The notes: a model not told the origin generated them from the letters alone. 64,000 nucleotides of DNA from Holtiella tumoricola (GCF_027857615.1 NZ_JAQIFT010000016.1:186001-250000); one strand, 5' to 3'. Shown: positions 53,080-63,434, counted from the stretch's first letter. A program made the numbers and translations.

Positions 53080-53225
53080 TTCCCCTCCCATTTTATGTCA
53101 TTTTTCTACATTTTTATACTTTATTATACCATCTATTGCATTAACCTTCTATTACTTTATAATTTCTGGTCTACACTTTTAAATTCACACCATTATAAAT
53201 AGCCTTCTAAAACTATTTTATAAAA

Positions 53226-53254
53226 AAAAGCATGGCTTATTGCCATGCTTTTCA
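53226..53254 (-). terminator. Terminator of the coiled-coil gene
   Basis: AAAAGCATGGC and GCCATGCTTTT around a short loop, with TTTTTTTT on the minus strand. Confidence 0.9.
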
Positions 53255-53255
53255 C

Positions 53256-53660
53256 CTATACGTTTAATATTTCATCAATAAAGCTTTGATTCTCTTGTAG
53301 TACTTCTGAACGCATTATAAAAATTCTAACATCTTTAATATCTCTGATCCAGCTATGAATATGATCTTCTGTTTCTTTAAATGCTTGTAATTTTTCATCA
53401 ATTGCCTTTTCATAGCTACTTAAGCGTTCGGTTTCCCCTTCTTCTTGACGGCGTTCCGCTAAAAAGGCTTGTAGATTATCTTTTAATTCTTCTAAGTTGT
53501 TATGAAGCTCTACATATTCTACAAGTTTAACATCTTCTCTTTTATGATTAATAGTACGCTCATCACTCCAAAGTTCTAATTGTCCAACGAGTTCATCTAA
53601 TTTACGTAAATCACCTTCAAAACATTCATATTGCTCTTCTAATTGTTCGTTATAACTCAT
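53256..53660 (-). CDS. Coiled-coil protein of unknown function (134 residues)
   Basis: I do not recognise a family. The acidic, Leu/Glu/Lys-rich sequence is almost fully helical with heptads (about 5-120), only one Cys and no signal peptide. It could be a cytosolic adaptor or spacer protein. ATG with GGAGG 4 nt upstream and a strong terminator make it a real, single-gene unit. It lies between the diguanylate cyclase and the secreted stalk-domain gene, all on the minus strand. Confidence 0.8.
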   Translation of the reverse strand: MSYNEQLEEQYECFEGDLRKLDELVGQLELWSDERTINHKREDVKLVEYVELHNNLEELKDNLQAFLAERRQEEGETERLSSYEKAIDEKLQAFKETEDHIHSWIRDIKDVRIFIMRSEVLQENQSFIDEILNV

Positions 53661-53739
53661 AAGTCCTCCTAAAATGCTATCGCTTTCTTTTTTAGATTAT
53701 ACAAGCTTTTAGGCTGTATTAAAAGCCATATTGTAATAT

Positions 53740-55899
53740 TTATTCATAGTATCCAACAAAAGTCGCTGTTTCTAGCTTACTATTCCACTCAACCTTTAAG
53801 TCAAGCGCACGTGCTACTTCTCCAATAGGAACCATTGTATAGCCTTGCTTTAACTTGGCTGATGTCTGCATAACTACTTTTTCACCATCTACATACATCG
53901 TATCTGAATTAATTTCAAGCTCGATCACTTTATTTGCATACACAGTTAAGACTTGTGTCTTGGCATCGTATTTAACATTTCCTTGTCCTATACCAAGTGC
54001 TTCAGCTACATATTTAATGGGTACCATTACACGCCCATTCTCTATATAAGCTGGCACTTCTAAGTGATAATAGCGTCCATTTACCGCATAAGCTTCTTCT
54101 CCTAGCTTAAATGTAATCACTTTGCGATTTTTAGGACCAATATCTACTAATACAAAGTCTTCATTTATAATAGGTGCAATCGATTCAAAATGATTATTTT
54201 TACTAATAGTTTGTTCTGATAAACTCGAAAGAGCAGGACCTCCAACAGCCACCTCAAATCTTCCCTGTGGTACAGTACCATCTAATGTAAGTCCAAAATG
54301 CTTAATGACAATAGTAGAAGGGATACTAGACTCCGCAATAATAGGAAGTTCTACACCTCCATCTATTATTTTAGGTTCACCCACTACTATATCTCCTTCG
54401 ATCACGGCTACAAGAGGTGCCTTTGAAAGGTGTATCATAGAAGTGTCTATTCCTATGAATAAAGAAGCATTTTGTTTGAGAGCACCTTGTTTATTCTCTT
54501 TGATAGTAAGACTCCCACCCATTTGGTCTTTGACACCACTTTTTACTTCAACAGCTTCCACCTTTACATTTACAGGTTGTGCTACACTAAATAATTTCTC
54601 ATCTATCTCATTTGGTAAAGCACTTCCTTCTAAATGTACTGTCACATTCCCACTAAATTCTGTAGGTATTTTTACGTTAAATTTAAAATTAAGATTTTGC
54701 TTATTTCTTAAGCTTTCTTCATTTAAAGCATTTATTTTGAACCCTATACATTTCCCATTTTCTATAAGGGCATCGTATTGAAGTGACATGCCTTCAACCA
54801 TTACGTCTACTTTTCCATCTTTTTGCAATACTTCAACACCACTAGATACTGTTATAAACATTGCTCTTTCTTTTAAAAGAGAATCTTGCATATCTTGTAA
54901 TAAAGTAAAATTTACTTGTTTAAGTTGACCCGATAAAATATAGGCTTCATTTTCCACTTTTAAAGTTACTTTATACTCACCAAGCTCTAATACTTTAAAG
55001 CTTGTTTCTTCTACTAAATCGCCTGTTACTTTCACAGTAACCTCTTGTATTCTAGGTTGATGATCTTTTGCCTTTACTAAAACACCTTCTAAGGTAAATG
55101 CTCCTTTACTACTTTTAGGCACTTCTTTAATTGTATCTGGTAAAGTAATTTGTAGCTGTCCGTCTGAAAGTAATTTCAAATTCTCTTTGCCTACGTTAAT
55201 GCCTTCAAAGCCTTTACTTCCTACTAATTTGCTACTATCCATTAATTCAAACATAAAATCTGTATGCTCTAAACGAAGTAAAATAGTATTTTGTTTCCCT
55301 TGTTCTAAGCTACTACGTATCTGCCCTACATAATTTTCTTCTATATTAATCTTAGGCATCATACCCTTTTCAGTTACTTTTTGTATTTTCTCTATAGGTA
55401 TAACTTTTGCTTTGCCTGAAGCAATGTTGGCAAAAGTTAACATTTCTTCTGTTACTGTTGTATTATTGCTATCAATATGAAGTTTTGCTTCTTTTCCTGC
55501 TACTTTCACATATAAAGGAATCTCTAATACTTTTCCTTTTTCTAAATTCCCTTCTACAACCTGTACTTCAAGCTCTATAGGTGAAATTTGTTTACCTATA
55601 ACCAAAACGTCAGGCTGTTCTTCTGTCTCATCAACTTTAAGTAAAGTCATCTCATCCTTTGTCCATATTGCATCTTGCAAATTAATATAGAATCGATCTC
55701 CTTTTGACAAACCATCATTAAGTTCTATATTAAGCGTTGGTGCATTGACCTCATTTTCTTCTATACCAAGTACTTCTCCCTGTCCAACTGTTACTACCTT
55801 TGTAATATGATTAATGGATTTTGCCCATAATAGATTAGGCATAATCCCTAGTGTATATATTATAATGATACTTGCTATAATCCGCTGGCGTCTTTTCAC
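53740..55899 (-). CDS. Secreted protein with C-terminal copper-amine-oxidase N-type (stalk) domain
   Basis: Exported protein of 719 residues. Signal peptide about 1-26 (RRQRIIASIIIIYTLGIMPNLLWA). The long middle part is beta-rich without a recognised domain, with several repeated sandwich-like segments. The C-terminal 120 residues form two copies of the Cu_amine_oxidN1 motif (VPAYIENGRVMVPIKYVAEALG, TMVPIGEVARAL), a stalk or dimerisation module widespread on Clostridia surface proteins, with no enzymatic role. Start is ambiguous: I take the GTG behind GGTGG; a GTG four codons upstream is weaker. Confidence 0.82.
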   Translation of the reverse strand: MKRRQRIIASIIIIYTLGIMPNLLWAKSINHITKVVTVGQGEVLGIEENEVNAPTLNIELNDGLSKGDRFYINLQDAIWTKDEMTLLKVDETEEQPDVLVIGKQISPIELEVQVVEGNLEKGKVLEIPLYVKVAGKEAKLHIDSNNTTVTEEMLTFANIASGKAKVIPIEKIQKVTEKGMMPKINIEENYVGQIRSSLEQGKQNTILLRLEHTDFMFELMDSSKLVGSKGFEGINVGKENLKLLSDGQLQITLPDTIKEVPKSSKGAFTLEGVLVKAKDHQPRIQEVTVKVTGDLVEETSFKVLELGEYKVTLKVENEAYILSGQLKQVNFTLLQDMQDSLLKERAMFITVSSGVEVLQKDGKVDVMVEGMSLQYDALIENGKCIGFKINALNEESLRNKQNLNFKFNVKIPTEFSGNVTVHLEGSALPNEIDEKLFSVAQPVNVKVEAVEVKSGVKDQMGGSLTIKENKQGALKQNASLFIGIDTSMIHLSKAPLVAVIEGDIVVGEPKIIDGGVELPIIAESSIPSTIVIKHFGLTLDGTVPQGRFEVAVGGPALSSLSEQTISKNNHFESIAPIINEDFVLVDIGPKNRKVITFKLGEEAYAVNGRYYHLEVPAYIENGRVMVPIKYVAEALGIGQGNVKYDAKTQVLTVYANKVIELEINSDTMYVDGEKVVMQTSAKLKQGYTMVPIGEVARALDLKVEWNSKLETATFVGYYE

Positions 55900-56106
55900 A
55901 TTACCACCCACTTTCTAGTTTGTTGTCATGCTACTATTTACGTCCGTGAGAATGATTATACGCTTCCTATACATGTACCTCAATAGGAGTTTGCTGGATA
56001 AATTTTAATAATCCTTAAGATAATTTAATATTTTTTTCTACACAATATTAAGATTTCATATATATGATAGTGATAGTAAATCTATTATCGTAAAGGTGAA
56101 AGACAT

Positions 56107-56706
56107 ATGTGTACAAATACAACGCTAACTAAAAAATTTATTAATAGTTCCTCTATGATCGGACTACTTTTAACCATGGTCTTTTTAGTCTATGGATTTA
56201 AGACAGGCATTTTTACCTCTCCTGAACATCTTTCTGCATTTATAAAGCATATTGGAATATGGGGGCCTATTATATTTGTCATTATTCAAATCATTCAAGT
56301 TGTAATTCCTATTATTCCTGGTGGTATAAGCTGTGTTGCAGGGGTTATCCTATTTGGTCCACTCTATGGTTTTCTTTATAATTATTTAGGCATTGTAATG
56401 GGTTCTATTATCGTATTTGGACTTGCAAGATACTATGGAACGCCATTTATACAAAACTTAGTGTCACAAAATACTTATAATAAATATATAGGTTGGCTAG
56501 ATAAAGGGCGCCATTTTGATAAATGGTTTGCACTTGCTATCTTTCTTCCTGTTGCCCCAGATGACTTTCTTTGTATGCTTGCTGGCTTAACTCAAATGAG
56601 TTATAGACGCTTTATTGCTATTATTATTCTCGGAAAGCCTGCTTCCCTTCTTGTCTATAGCCTAGGTCTTACTGCTCTCCTTCAATCTCTTATGCACATG
56701 CTCTAA
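56107..56706 (+). CDS. VTT-domain membrane protein (TVP38/TMEM64 family)
   Basis: Membrane protein of 199 residues with about five helices, distantly related to DedA. IPIIPGGISCVAGVILFGPLYG and LPVAPDDFLCMLAGLTQMSYRRF are the family's repeated motifs. Related proteins translocate phospholipids or lipid carriers. ATG with AAAGGTG 8 nt upstream. The gene has its own terminator. A DedA relative lies at 8736-9236. Confidence 0.88.
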   Translation: MCTNTTLTKKFINSSSMIGLLLTMVFLVYGFKTGIFTSPEHLSAFIKHIGIWGPIIFVIIQIIQVVIPIIPGGISCVAGVILFGPLYGFLYNYLGIVMGSIIVFGLARYYGTPFIQNLVSQNTYNKYIGWLDKGRHFDKWFALAIFLPVAPDDFLCMLAGLTQMSYRRFIAIIILGKPASLLVYSLGLTALLQSLMHML

Positions 56707-56723
56707 TAAATTAAAAACTATAA

Positions 56724-56761
56724 AAGAAACTACTATTTTAATAATAGTAGTTTTCTTTTTT
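56724..56761 (+). terminator. Terminator of the VTT-domain gene
   Basis: GAAACTACTATT and AATAGTAGTTTTC around a 4-nt loop, then TTTTTTT. Confidence 0.85.
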
Positions 56762-56837
56762 GTACTATTATCCATTTTTGTTTTTGACCGATATAAATTT
56801 TGTATTCATATACAAATTATATACAAGGAGGAATTTT

Positions 56838-59800
56838 ATGCAAAAAAAAATTGCTTGGCTTTTAATGAGTGCAGTTGTTACAACTAGTACATTGCCTGCT
56901 CCACTCACTCTCGCCTTGCCCACTAGTGCTTATGCACAAGAAGCCTATGGTGACTTAGAAGTTACAGTAGGTTTTGACTATCCTCTTCACTTTGTAGATG
57001 CTACTCACACTAAAATGCAAGTGACACTTCTACAAGATGAAAGTGAAGTCTTTACTTTAGCCTTAGGAAAGGACATCATTGAACAATCATTTAACTTAAA
57101 TGGTAAATCCTACTCAGTAACAGTCTCGCCACAACTGAAATCGGATAGCACAGTTCAATCCTACGCTCTTAACTTCCACCAACTTCCTGTAGGGGATTAC
57201 AGAGTGCAAGTAGCTGGTGATGGTTATAAGACCTATACATCTAGTAATATGTCTCTTAGCCAATACTCAAAACATCTTTATGTCAATTCTGCCAACGCTA
57301 CCTTTACCGCTGGAGATTTAAACCAAGATGATGCCGTTTCTAACGAAGATTTAAAACTTCTTGAAGAAACACTTAATCAATCAACTAGCAATATACAATA
57401 TGATTTAAACCGTGATGGACTTATTGACATTACAGACATGACTTATATCTACCAAAATATAAAAGCTACTGAAGGTGAAAAGCTGTTAGATACCTCTCTT
57501 ATCCTTGGTACTACTATTGATTTAACAACATCTAATCAAGATCTTAAAGATGCTAATAGTGAGCATGTTACTATTACAGGGTCCCTTAACAACTTACTAG
57601 ATAGTACGATACCTGAGGGGATTAGTCTCACAAATACTGCCGGAACTATAACAGAGGAAAGCCCTGTTCAAATCCCTATCGTCTTTAATGAACCTGTTGA
57701 AATGCAACAAATTGCATTTACAACACCTGCTTCTGAGGATGGTATTACTAAAGGTACACTTATTATAGAGCAAGAAAATGGTTCTCCACTTACATATGAC
57801 TATGACTATACAAACGAACCTGTAGCCACAAGAAGTGCTTCTTTCTTTAATACTCAAAAAGAGATTGTTATTCCTCTTGGCAAACAAGTTGCTGTAAAGA
57901 AAATTACGATTCAAGTAACTGGTACTGTAAGTGGTAAAGATACTGCTGCTGTAACAGAGATTAAGTTCTTAAAAGATATTGTAGATGATGCCATTGACCA
58001 AGAAAAAGGCTATATTAAGAACCTCACTGCTAAAGCTGGCGATGAAGAAGTCACACTAAGCTGGGACCGTGTACCAAATGCTTCTGGTTACACCATCGAA
58101 TACGGTACTCAAACAGGCAACTATACAAAGACATTAACAACTTCTAAAAGTTCTATGACTATAGATGGTTTAGAAAATGATATGGATTATTACTTTGTTG
58201 TACGTGCTACAAATGGTGCTTGGGAAGGTCCAATCTCTAACGAAGTATCTGCTATGCCAAAACCTGGTTCCGCACCAGCTGCTCCAGGGGGGTTATCACT
58301 TATTGAAGGTGATGGCATGCTTACTGTTAATTGGGGTGCAAGTGAAGGTGCCAAAAGCTATAATCTCTACTATCGTAAAGCTACAGATTCTAGCTATACA
58401 CAAATTAAAGATATTACAAGTGCACGTTATGACTTAGTTGGATTAGATAATGATATGACTTACTATATCTATGTCACAGCAGTCAATGCACGTGGTGAAA
58501 GCTCGCCTTCAGCTGAACTTGTGGGAATACCAAGCAAACCAAATACAGATGCACCACTTATTCCAACTTATAATCAGCTTCCTACAAGTGCGATTACGAA
58601 TATTGAATTAGTAGATCCAAACAATATTAACTTACCTCACTATCCAAATGGATTTGATATTAATAATATCATCGATGGTGATTTTACAACCCATTGGACT
58701 GCTAAAGGTTGGGGGCATAATGCTGGTGTAAGGGTAACCTTCGATCAACCTTATGATATGAACTATGTAGTACTTGCCCCAAGACAAGATGGTGATTTTA
58801 AACGTGTTCTTCATTACTACTCTATTAAGGTTTGGGAAGATTTAGAGAGCGAACCAAAAGTTCTTGTTCCAGGTTGGACAGTTATTCCTGGAAAAGATCA
58901 TGAAATTGTTTCAAAAGGATATGCCGTACTTCCTTTCCCTAAATCAAAAGTTCAAAAAATTGAAGTACGTATACGACAATGGGATGGTTCTCCTGCTGGA
59001 TCATTACCTACTATATCTGAAGTTGACTTCTATGAATATTACGGCGTTGAAGAAGAGCTACGTGCCCTCTTTACAGATGACGCTTACAAAGCACTTAAAT
59101 CAAGTGTTACTTTAGAAGAAATCGAAGCTATTGAAGCAAAAGTTCAAGGATTAAATGGTGAATACTTCATTGACCAAGATATTCTACTTGAAGAAGTCAA
59201 AATGGCTAAAGCTCTTTATTATAAAGAAGCGAATGCACTTGGTCCTATTGTAACAGTAGAAAACACAAGAAATGCATCAAGTGACCGTGATCGCCAATTT
59301 GCTTATACCTTAAATGATTTGCAGCCTATAGGGGCAGCTGTTGTATATGATCAAGATAAACTCAATCGCAAGTATCCAGATCACATTGTTGCCTATGTCA
59401 ATGCACCAAAAGAAGGTTCACTTCCAAAACTCATCTTCACTCAATATTATGGCGAGGCTTCTAAATGGCAAACTGCAGTAGAACTCACACCAGGTCGTAA
59501 TGTTATTGAAATTCCAAAACTCACTAACATCAACACACCTGTTGGTGGTTCACTCTATCTACAATATAGTGGAGATCAAAAAGATATAGAAGTTCATCTT
59601 GAAGGTGTAACTAAAATTCCTACACTGGATGTACAAAACATAAGTGATTTAAGTGCAGCTGCTACTATTAAATCTGATATTAAAGATTATCTTCTTGCAT
59701 TACAAGCACACCAAGCACTACTCAAAGGAACGCTTACAATAAATCCTCTTAACTCAACTGAAATTGGTACAGATAAAGTACTTCTTTCTCTTCCAAGTGC

Positions 59801-61760
59801 TGAGGTATTAAAAGCTATCCAAAACACAGCTGGTAATGATTTAGATGCACAAGTAGATGTGCTCTATAATGCACTTATTACATGGGATCAGACTATGAAT
59901 CTACACTATCAAATTGCTGGTTTAAGCGAAGATGCAACTGAATCTAAAAATCGTTTCCCATCTTCTCGTATTAATATTCGTACAATGCGTATGACAAAAG
60001 CCTTCATGTATGCAGGTGGTGCACATATTGGTATTGGTCATGGCTCTAGTGGTAACTTAGTAACTTGTCCACCAGACGCACTTTCTGGCTACTTTGGCTG
60101 GGGTATTAATCACGAAATCGGACATGTCTTAGATATGCCACGTCGTACCTATGGTGAAACAACTAACAATATTTTCTCATTATTTGCTCAAACGATTAAT
60201 GATGGCCCTTCACGCTTAGAAACAAGTAATAAGTATGAGGATATTTATAAAAAAATCGTCTCTGAAAATCCAGGTATGGCAACTGACGTCTTCGTTTCAT
60301 TAGGATTATTCTGGCAACTTCATCTAGCCTATGACTATGATGAGTTTGTAGGCACTAATGCCTTCTATCCTCAGCTTCACAGATTATACCGTGATAACTT
60401 TGAAACACCTTCTACTAATGGGGATATTGATGAGAAAATGAATCTTTTGATTCGCCTTGCGAGCGATGTTGTAGGTAAAGACTTAACACCATTCTTTGAA
60501 AAATGGGACATTAAAATCTCTTCTGATACCAAAGCCTATATGAGTGCCCAAGGTTATGAAAAAGAAACACGTGCAATCTATTACCTAAATGATGAAGCAA
60601 GACGTTATAAGCTTGCTGATGGCCCTGGTATTAATAATTTTAATCTGACTGCTTCTGCGACTAAGCTCGACCTAGAAGCTCATTTAGATCCAGCTGTAGA
60701 AATTAATATTGAACTTGCTAACCCGTCAGATGCTGAGCATATTTTAGGTTATGAAATCTATCGTAATGGTAAACTTATAGCCTTTACAACAGAATCTACA
60801 TATATTGATGAAATCAGTTCTCTTAACAATGTAAGCCTTGACTACAGCGTAATTGCTTATGATAAGTTACTTAATGCTTCATCTGAAGTATCTTGTAACT
60901 CTGTTTATATTAATTATGATGGTACTTTAGATAAAACAGGCTGGAACTTTGACTTTAGCGATGTCACTACTGGTAGTGCACTAACTATTGACATGCAAAA
61001 AGTTCAGACCGTAACAGGACTCAAAGTATCTGATGTTGTTACAACCACCTCAGGTGCCTATACCTTACTTGTAAGTACAGACGGCGAAAATTGGACAACT
61101 GCTAAAGCTTCAACTTTAGACTCTGGCGATAACTATCAGTACTTTAATAAACCAGGCACCAACTCTGATGATCAACGTATTTGGAGCTATGATGCACGCT
61201 ATATTCAAATTATAGGGGATATCATAACCATACTTACTCCAAGTCAAATAGATATTATCACTTATCCAGGAGATGCTATCTACTTTATTGAAGATGGTAT
61301 CGGTAAACTTAAGCATGATTTCTACATTGGAGACCCTGATCTTGAAAATGGTATACTACCTAAAGGTTCATTAGTAGTAGTTGGAAACTATCGTGGTAAT
61401 CCTGTATTTAATAGTATGGAAATTCACGGTAAATACTTAGTTGAAGCCCATGGTAAAGAAGCTGAACTTGTGGAAGCACCAATTGCTGGGGATATTTATC
61501 TCTTTACAGAAATCCCTGAAGATAACCAAGTATCTACAATTGATCAAGGTATCTGGATTTTTGTTCCTAGCGATCAGACCTTACTTGATGCTTTAACTCA
61601 TTCCGAATCCGAAGAACACGAGGAAACACTTGAACTATTAACAGCTATCAAGGCAGTCCTTTATCGTACATCGGATGCTTCAACTACAGATAATGCCTAT
61701 ATAGTAAGTGATACACCTTGGATTATTCCAACCGCTGAGTCACTTATTACCTTACAATAA
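56838..61760 (+). CDS. Secreted M60-like metallopeptidase with internal dockerin-like, FN3 and discoidin modules
   Basis: Exported protein of 1640 residues. Signal peptide to about 30; beta domain (30-155); dockerin-like pair of Ca-binding loops (about 159-215, GDLNQDDAVSNEDLKLL and YDLNRDGLIDITDMTYIY); galactose-binding-like region (about 250-385); two FN3 domains (about 395-478 and 480-570); F5/8C-type module (about 585-735); catalytic M60/enhancin-like domain (about 800-1290) with HEIGH at 1092-1096 and downstream Glu near 1107; C-terminal discoidin-like region (about 1365-1475). M60 enzymes cleave O-glycosylated proteins such as mucins, and the binding modules fit. ATG behind AAGGAGG, 26 codons into the open frame. 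The SLH protein gene follows after 22 bp. Confidence 0.9.
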   Translation: MQKKIAWLLMSAVVTTSTLPAPLTLALPTSAYAQEAYGDLEVTVGFDYPLHFVDATHTKMQVTLLQDESEVFTLALGKDIIEQSFNLNGKSYSVTVSPQLKSDSTVQSYALNFHQLPVGDYRVQVAGDGYKTYTSSNMSLSQYSKHLYVNSANATFTAGDLNQDDAVSNEDLKLLEETLNQSTSNIQYDLNRDGLIDITDMTYIYQNIKATEGEKLLDTSLILGTTIDLTTSNQDLKDANSEHVTITGSLNNLLDSTIPEGISLTNTAGTITEESPVQIPIVFNEPVEMQQIAFTTPASEDGITKGTLIIEQENGSPLTYDYDYTNEPVATRSASFFNTQKEIVIPLGKQVAVKKITIQVTGTVSGKDTAAVTEIKFLKDIVDDAIDQEKGYIKNLTAKAGDEEVTLSWDRVPNASGYTIEYGTQTGNYTKTLTTSKSSMTIDGLENDMDYYFVVRATNGAWEGPISNEVSAMPKPGSAPAAPGGLSLIEGDGMLTVNWGASEGAKSYNLYYRKATDSSYTQIKDITSARYDLVGLDNDMTYYIYVTAVNARGESSPSAELVGIPSKPNTDAPLIPTYNQLPTSAITNIELVDPNNINLPHYPNGFDINNIIDGDFTTHWTAKGWGHNAGVRVTFDQPYDMNYVVLAPRQDGDFKRVLHYYSIKVWEDLESEPKVLVPGWTVIPGKDHEIVSKGYAVLPFPKSKVQKIEVRIRQWDGSPAGSLPTISEVDFYEYYGVEEELRALFTDDAYKALKSSVTLEEIEAIEAKVQGLNGEYFIDQDILLEEVKMAKALYYKEANALGPIVTVENTRNASSDRDRQFAYTLNDLQPIGAAVVYDQDKLNRKYPDHIVAYVNAPKEGSLPKLIFTQYYGEASKWQTAVELTPGRNVIEIPKLTNINTPVGGSLYLQYSGDQKDIEVHLEGVTKIPTLDVQNISDLSAAATIKSDIKDYLLALQAHQALLKGTLTINPLNSTEIGTDKVLLSLPSAEVLKAIQNTAGNDLDAQVDVLYNALITWDQTMNLHYQIAGLSEDATESKNRFPSSRINIRTMRMTKAFMYAGGAHIGIGHGSSGNLVTCPPDALSGYFGWGINHEIGHVLDMPRRTYGETTNNIFSLFAQTINDGPSRLETSNKYEDIYKKIVSENPGMATDVFVSLGLFWQLHLAYDYDEFVGTNAFYPQLHRLYRDNFETPSTNGDIDEKMNLLIRLASDVVGKDLTPFFEKWDIKISSDTKAYMSAQGYEKETRAIYYLNDEARRYKLADGPGINNFNLTASATKLDLEAHLDPAVEINIELANPSDAEHILGYEIYRNGKLIAFTTESTYIDEISSLNNVSLDYSVIAYDKLLNASSEVSCNSVYINYDGTLDKTGWNFDFSDVTTGSALTIDMQKVQTVTGLKVSDVVTTTSGAYTLLVSTDGENWTTAKASTLDSGDNYQYFNKPGTNSDDQRIWSYDARYIQIIGDIITILTPSQIDIITYPGDAIYFIEDGIGKLKHDFYIGDPDLENGILPKGSLVVVGNYRGNPVFNSMEIHGKYLVEAHGKEAELVEAPIAGDIYLFTEIPEDNQVSTIDQGIWIFVPSDQTLLDALTHSESEEHEETLELLTAIKAVLYRTSDASTTDNAYIVSDTPWIIPTAESLITLQ

Positions 61761-61782
61761 ATTTTATTAATGGGAGCATGAT

Positions 61783-63003
61783 ATGAAAAAAATAATATTC
61801 CTCATGTCACTATCTCTAAGCATGCCTACTTTTGCTCTTTCACCTTTTGGTGTAGAGTTTAAAGTTAATGAAAAAGCTTCAAAATTGCAAATAGAACTTA
61901 CCAATGTGCCTTCTGGTACTAAGTCCTTTCAATTAGCGTATAACCTTGAAAATGTTCAAGGTTATACAAAAGCATTATGGGCATCCTTCTTAGAAAGTGG
62001 CCATACCTATATCCAACTTACACCTAGTACAGATTCTGTATCAGTTACGCTCTATGCTATTGCCGAGCAAGCACTTCCAAGTGATTTTACACTTATAGAA
62101 TTAGATCTAGATACAGATTCTAATTGGGCTGTACAAAAAAATGTCTCTATCAAATATCTGAATGAATTTTTAGAAGAAACTACCCTTCCTACTTTTGATG
62201 CAAAGCTTACTCAAGTAGAAGATAATAACTCTGGTAATGATGGTTCTGGTAATGATGGTTCTGGCAATGGTGGTTCCGGCAATGGTGGCTCCGGCAATGA
62301 TGGCTCTGGTAATAGTGGCTCTGGCAATAGTGGCTCTGGCAATAGTGGCTCTGGCAATAGTGGCTCTAGTAATAGTAACTCCACCAATAGTAAACCAACT
62401 AAACCTTCTACACCTGATGTAGAAATCCAACCAGAAACACCACTTATTGAAACCATTCATTTTAATGATGTAGATGAGCATTGGGCTAGTGATTCTATTA
62501 AACGCATGGCCCAAAAAGGTCTTATTACAGGCTACATAGATGGTAGCTTTAAACCTAATGGCACTACAACACGTTCTGAGTTTGCAACATTAATTGCAAA
62601 AGCTTTTGAGCTAAAGGCTACCACACCAACTCATCCATTCCAAGATGTTAAATCTAACGTTTGGTATACAGATGGTATTTTAGCACTTTATGAACGTGGT
62701 ATTATTACAGGTCTTACACAAGATACTTTTGGTGGTGACACATCTATCACTAATGAACAAATGGCTACAATACTCTATCGTACATTAGAAAGCCTTGATA
62801 TTGAACTTCCATTTGTACGAAGTTATATACCATTTAAAGATAGTGAAATCATTAGTCCTTACGCCCTTGATGCCGTTAAGGTCATGTACGAATCAGGACT
62901 TGTTAATGGTCTTTCAGATCATAGCTTTGCACCAAAAACATTAGCAACACGTGCACAAGTCGCAACTATACTTGATCGTATCCTTTTACTTATTAACAAC
63001 TAA
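61783..63003 (+). CDS. S-layer-anchored (SLH) surface protein
   Basis: Protein of 406 residues: signal peptide 1-18 (cleaved near FA-LS), an N-terminal beta domain (about 20-145), a pentapeptide-repeat linker (149-195), a Thr/Pro stretch, and three SLH domains (about 225-283, 285-345, 346-406) each with the F-x-D-x..W and RSEFAT/NEQMAT/RAQVAT motifs. SLH domains bind pyruvylated wall polymers. The N-terminal domain (ELTNVPSGTKSFQLAYNLENV) faintly recalls cohesins, and its neighbour carries a dockerin-like module, so a surface scaffold is possible but unproven. Same strand, 22 bp after the M60 gene, ATG behind GGGAG. Confidence 0.9.
   Translation: MKKIIFLMSLSLSMPTFALSPFGVEFKVNEKASKLQIELTNVPSGTKSFQLAYNLENVQGYTKALWASFLESGHTYIQLTPSTDSVSVTLYAIAEQALPSDFTLIELDLDTDSNWAVQKNVSIKYLNEFLEETTLPTFDAKLTQVEDNNSGNDGSGNDGSGNGGSGNGGSGNDGSGNSGSGNSGSGNSGSGNSGSSNSNSTNSKPTKPSTPDVEIQPETPLIETIHFNDVDEHWASDSIKRMAQKGLITGYIDGSFKPNGTTTRSEFATLIAKAFELKATTPTHPFQDVKSNVWYTDGILALYERGIITGLTQDTFGGDTSITNEQMATILYRTLESLDIELPFVRSYIPFKDSEIISPYALDAVKVMYESGLVNGLSDHSFAPKTLATRAQVATILDRILLLINN
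62230..62364 (+). repeat. Nine 15-bp tandem repeats encoding a Gly/Ser/Asn linker
   Basis: Nine consecutive copies of SGN(D/G/S)G at residues 150-194, decaying into Ser/Asn-rich sequence. The DNA copies differ by a few synonymous or single-residue changes. In-frame unit, so linker length can expand or shrink. Confidence 0.93.
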
Positions 63004-63019
63004 CCTTAGATTACTATAT

Positions 63020-63076
63020 AGTATAAATAAAAAGGATGTTGCAATTTTTAATTGCAACATCCTTTTTATTTATACT
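63020..63076. terminator. Long bidirectional terminator after the SLH gene
   Basis: An almost perfect 27-bp inverted repeat (AGTATAAATAAAAAGGATGT... and complement) with a 3-nt loop, close to the stops of two converging genes. Confidence 0.92.
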
Positions 63077-63086
63077 TATAAACTAT

Positions 63087-63434
63087 TTATATTTTTTTAA
63101 CCACTTCTGATTTAAGTTTCATCGCACCGAAACCATCGATTTTACAATCAATGTCATGTCCGTCTGTTGCTTCATGAATTAAACGAATACCTTTTACTTT
63201 TGTACCAATTTTGATAACAGATGAGCTTCCTTTTACTTTAAGGTCACGGATAACTGTTACTGTATCACCATCATTTAATACATTTCCATTAGCATCTTTA
63301 ATAAGTAATGCTTCTGCTTCTGCTGCTGCACCTGCTGCAGTCCATTCATGTGCACATTCTGGACAAATTAAAAGGCTTCCATCTTCATAAGTATATTCTG
63401 AATTACATTTTGGGCAATTTGGTAAAGTAGACAT
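63087..63434 (-). CDS. YjdM/PhnA family zinc-ribbon protein
   Basis: Protein of 115 residues with an N-terminal zinc ribbon ([21 protein letters not shown]) and a C-terminal PhnA domain ([31 protein letters not shown]). The old name links it to alkylphosphonate use, but E. coli YjdM shows no clear phosphonate role. No phn genes nearby. ATG with GGAG 9 nt upstream. Family firm, role unknown. Confidence 0.92.
   Translation of the reverse strand: MSTLPNCPKCNSEYTYEDGSLLICPECAHEWTAAGAAAEAEALLIKDANGNVLNDGDTVTVIRDLKVKGSSSVIKIGTKVKGIRLIHEATDGHDIDCKIDGFGAMKLKSEVVKKI

Noticed and set aside
56838..61760. Cellulosomal subunit based on the dockerin-like segment
   Set aside because: The module is internal, no cellulosomal cohesin scaffold is visible, and the catalytic domain is an M60-type protease rather than a glycosidase.
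62170..62514. Minus-strand repeat-containing open frames opposite the SLH linker
   Set aside because: They are shadows of the 15-bp repeat; the plus-strand frame has signal peptide, SLH domains and ribosome site.
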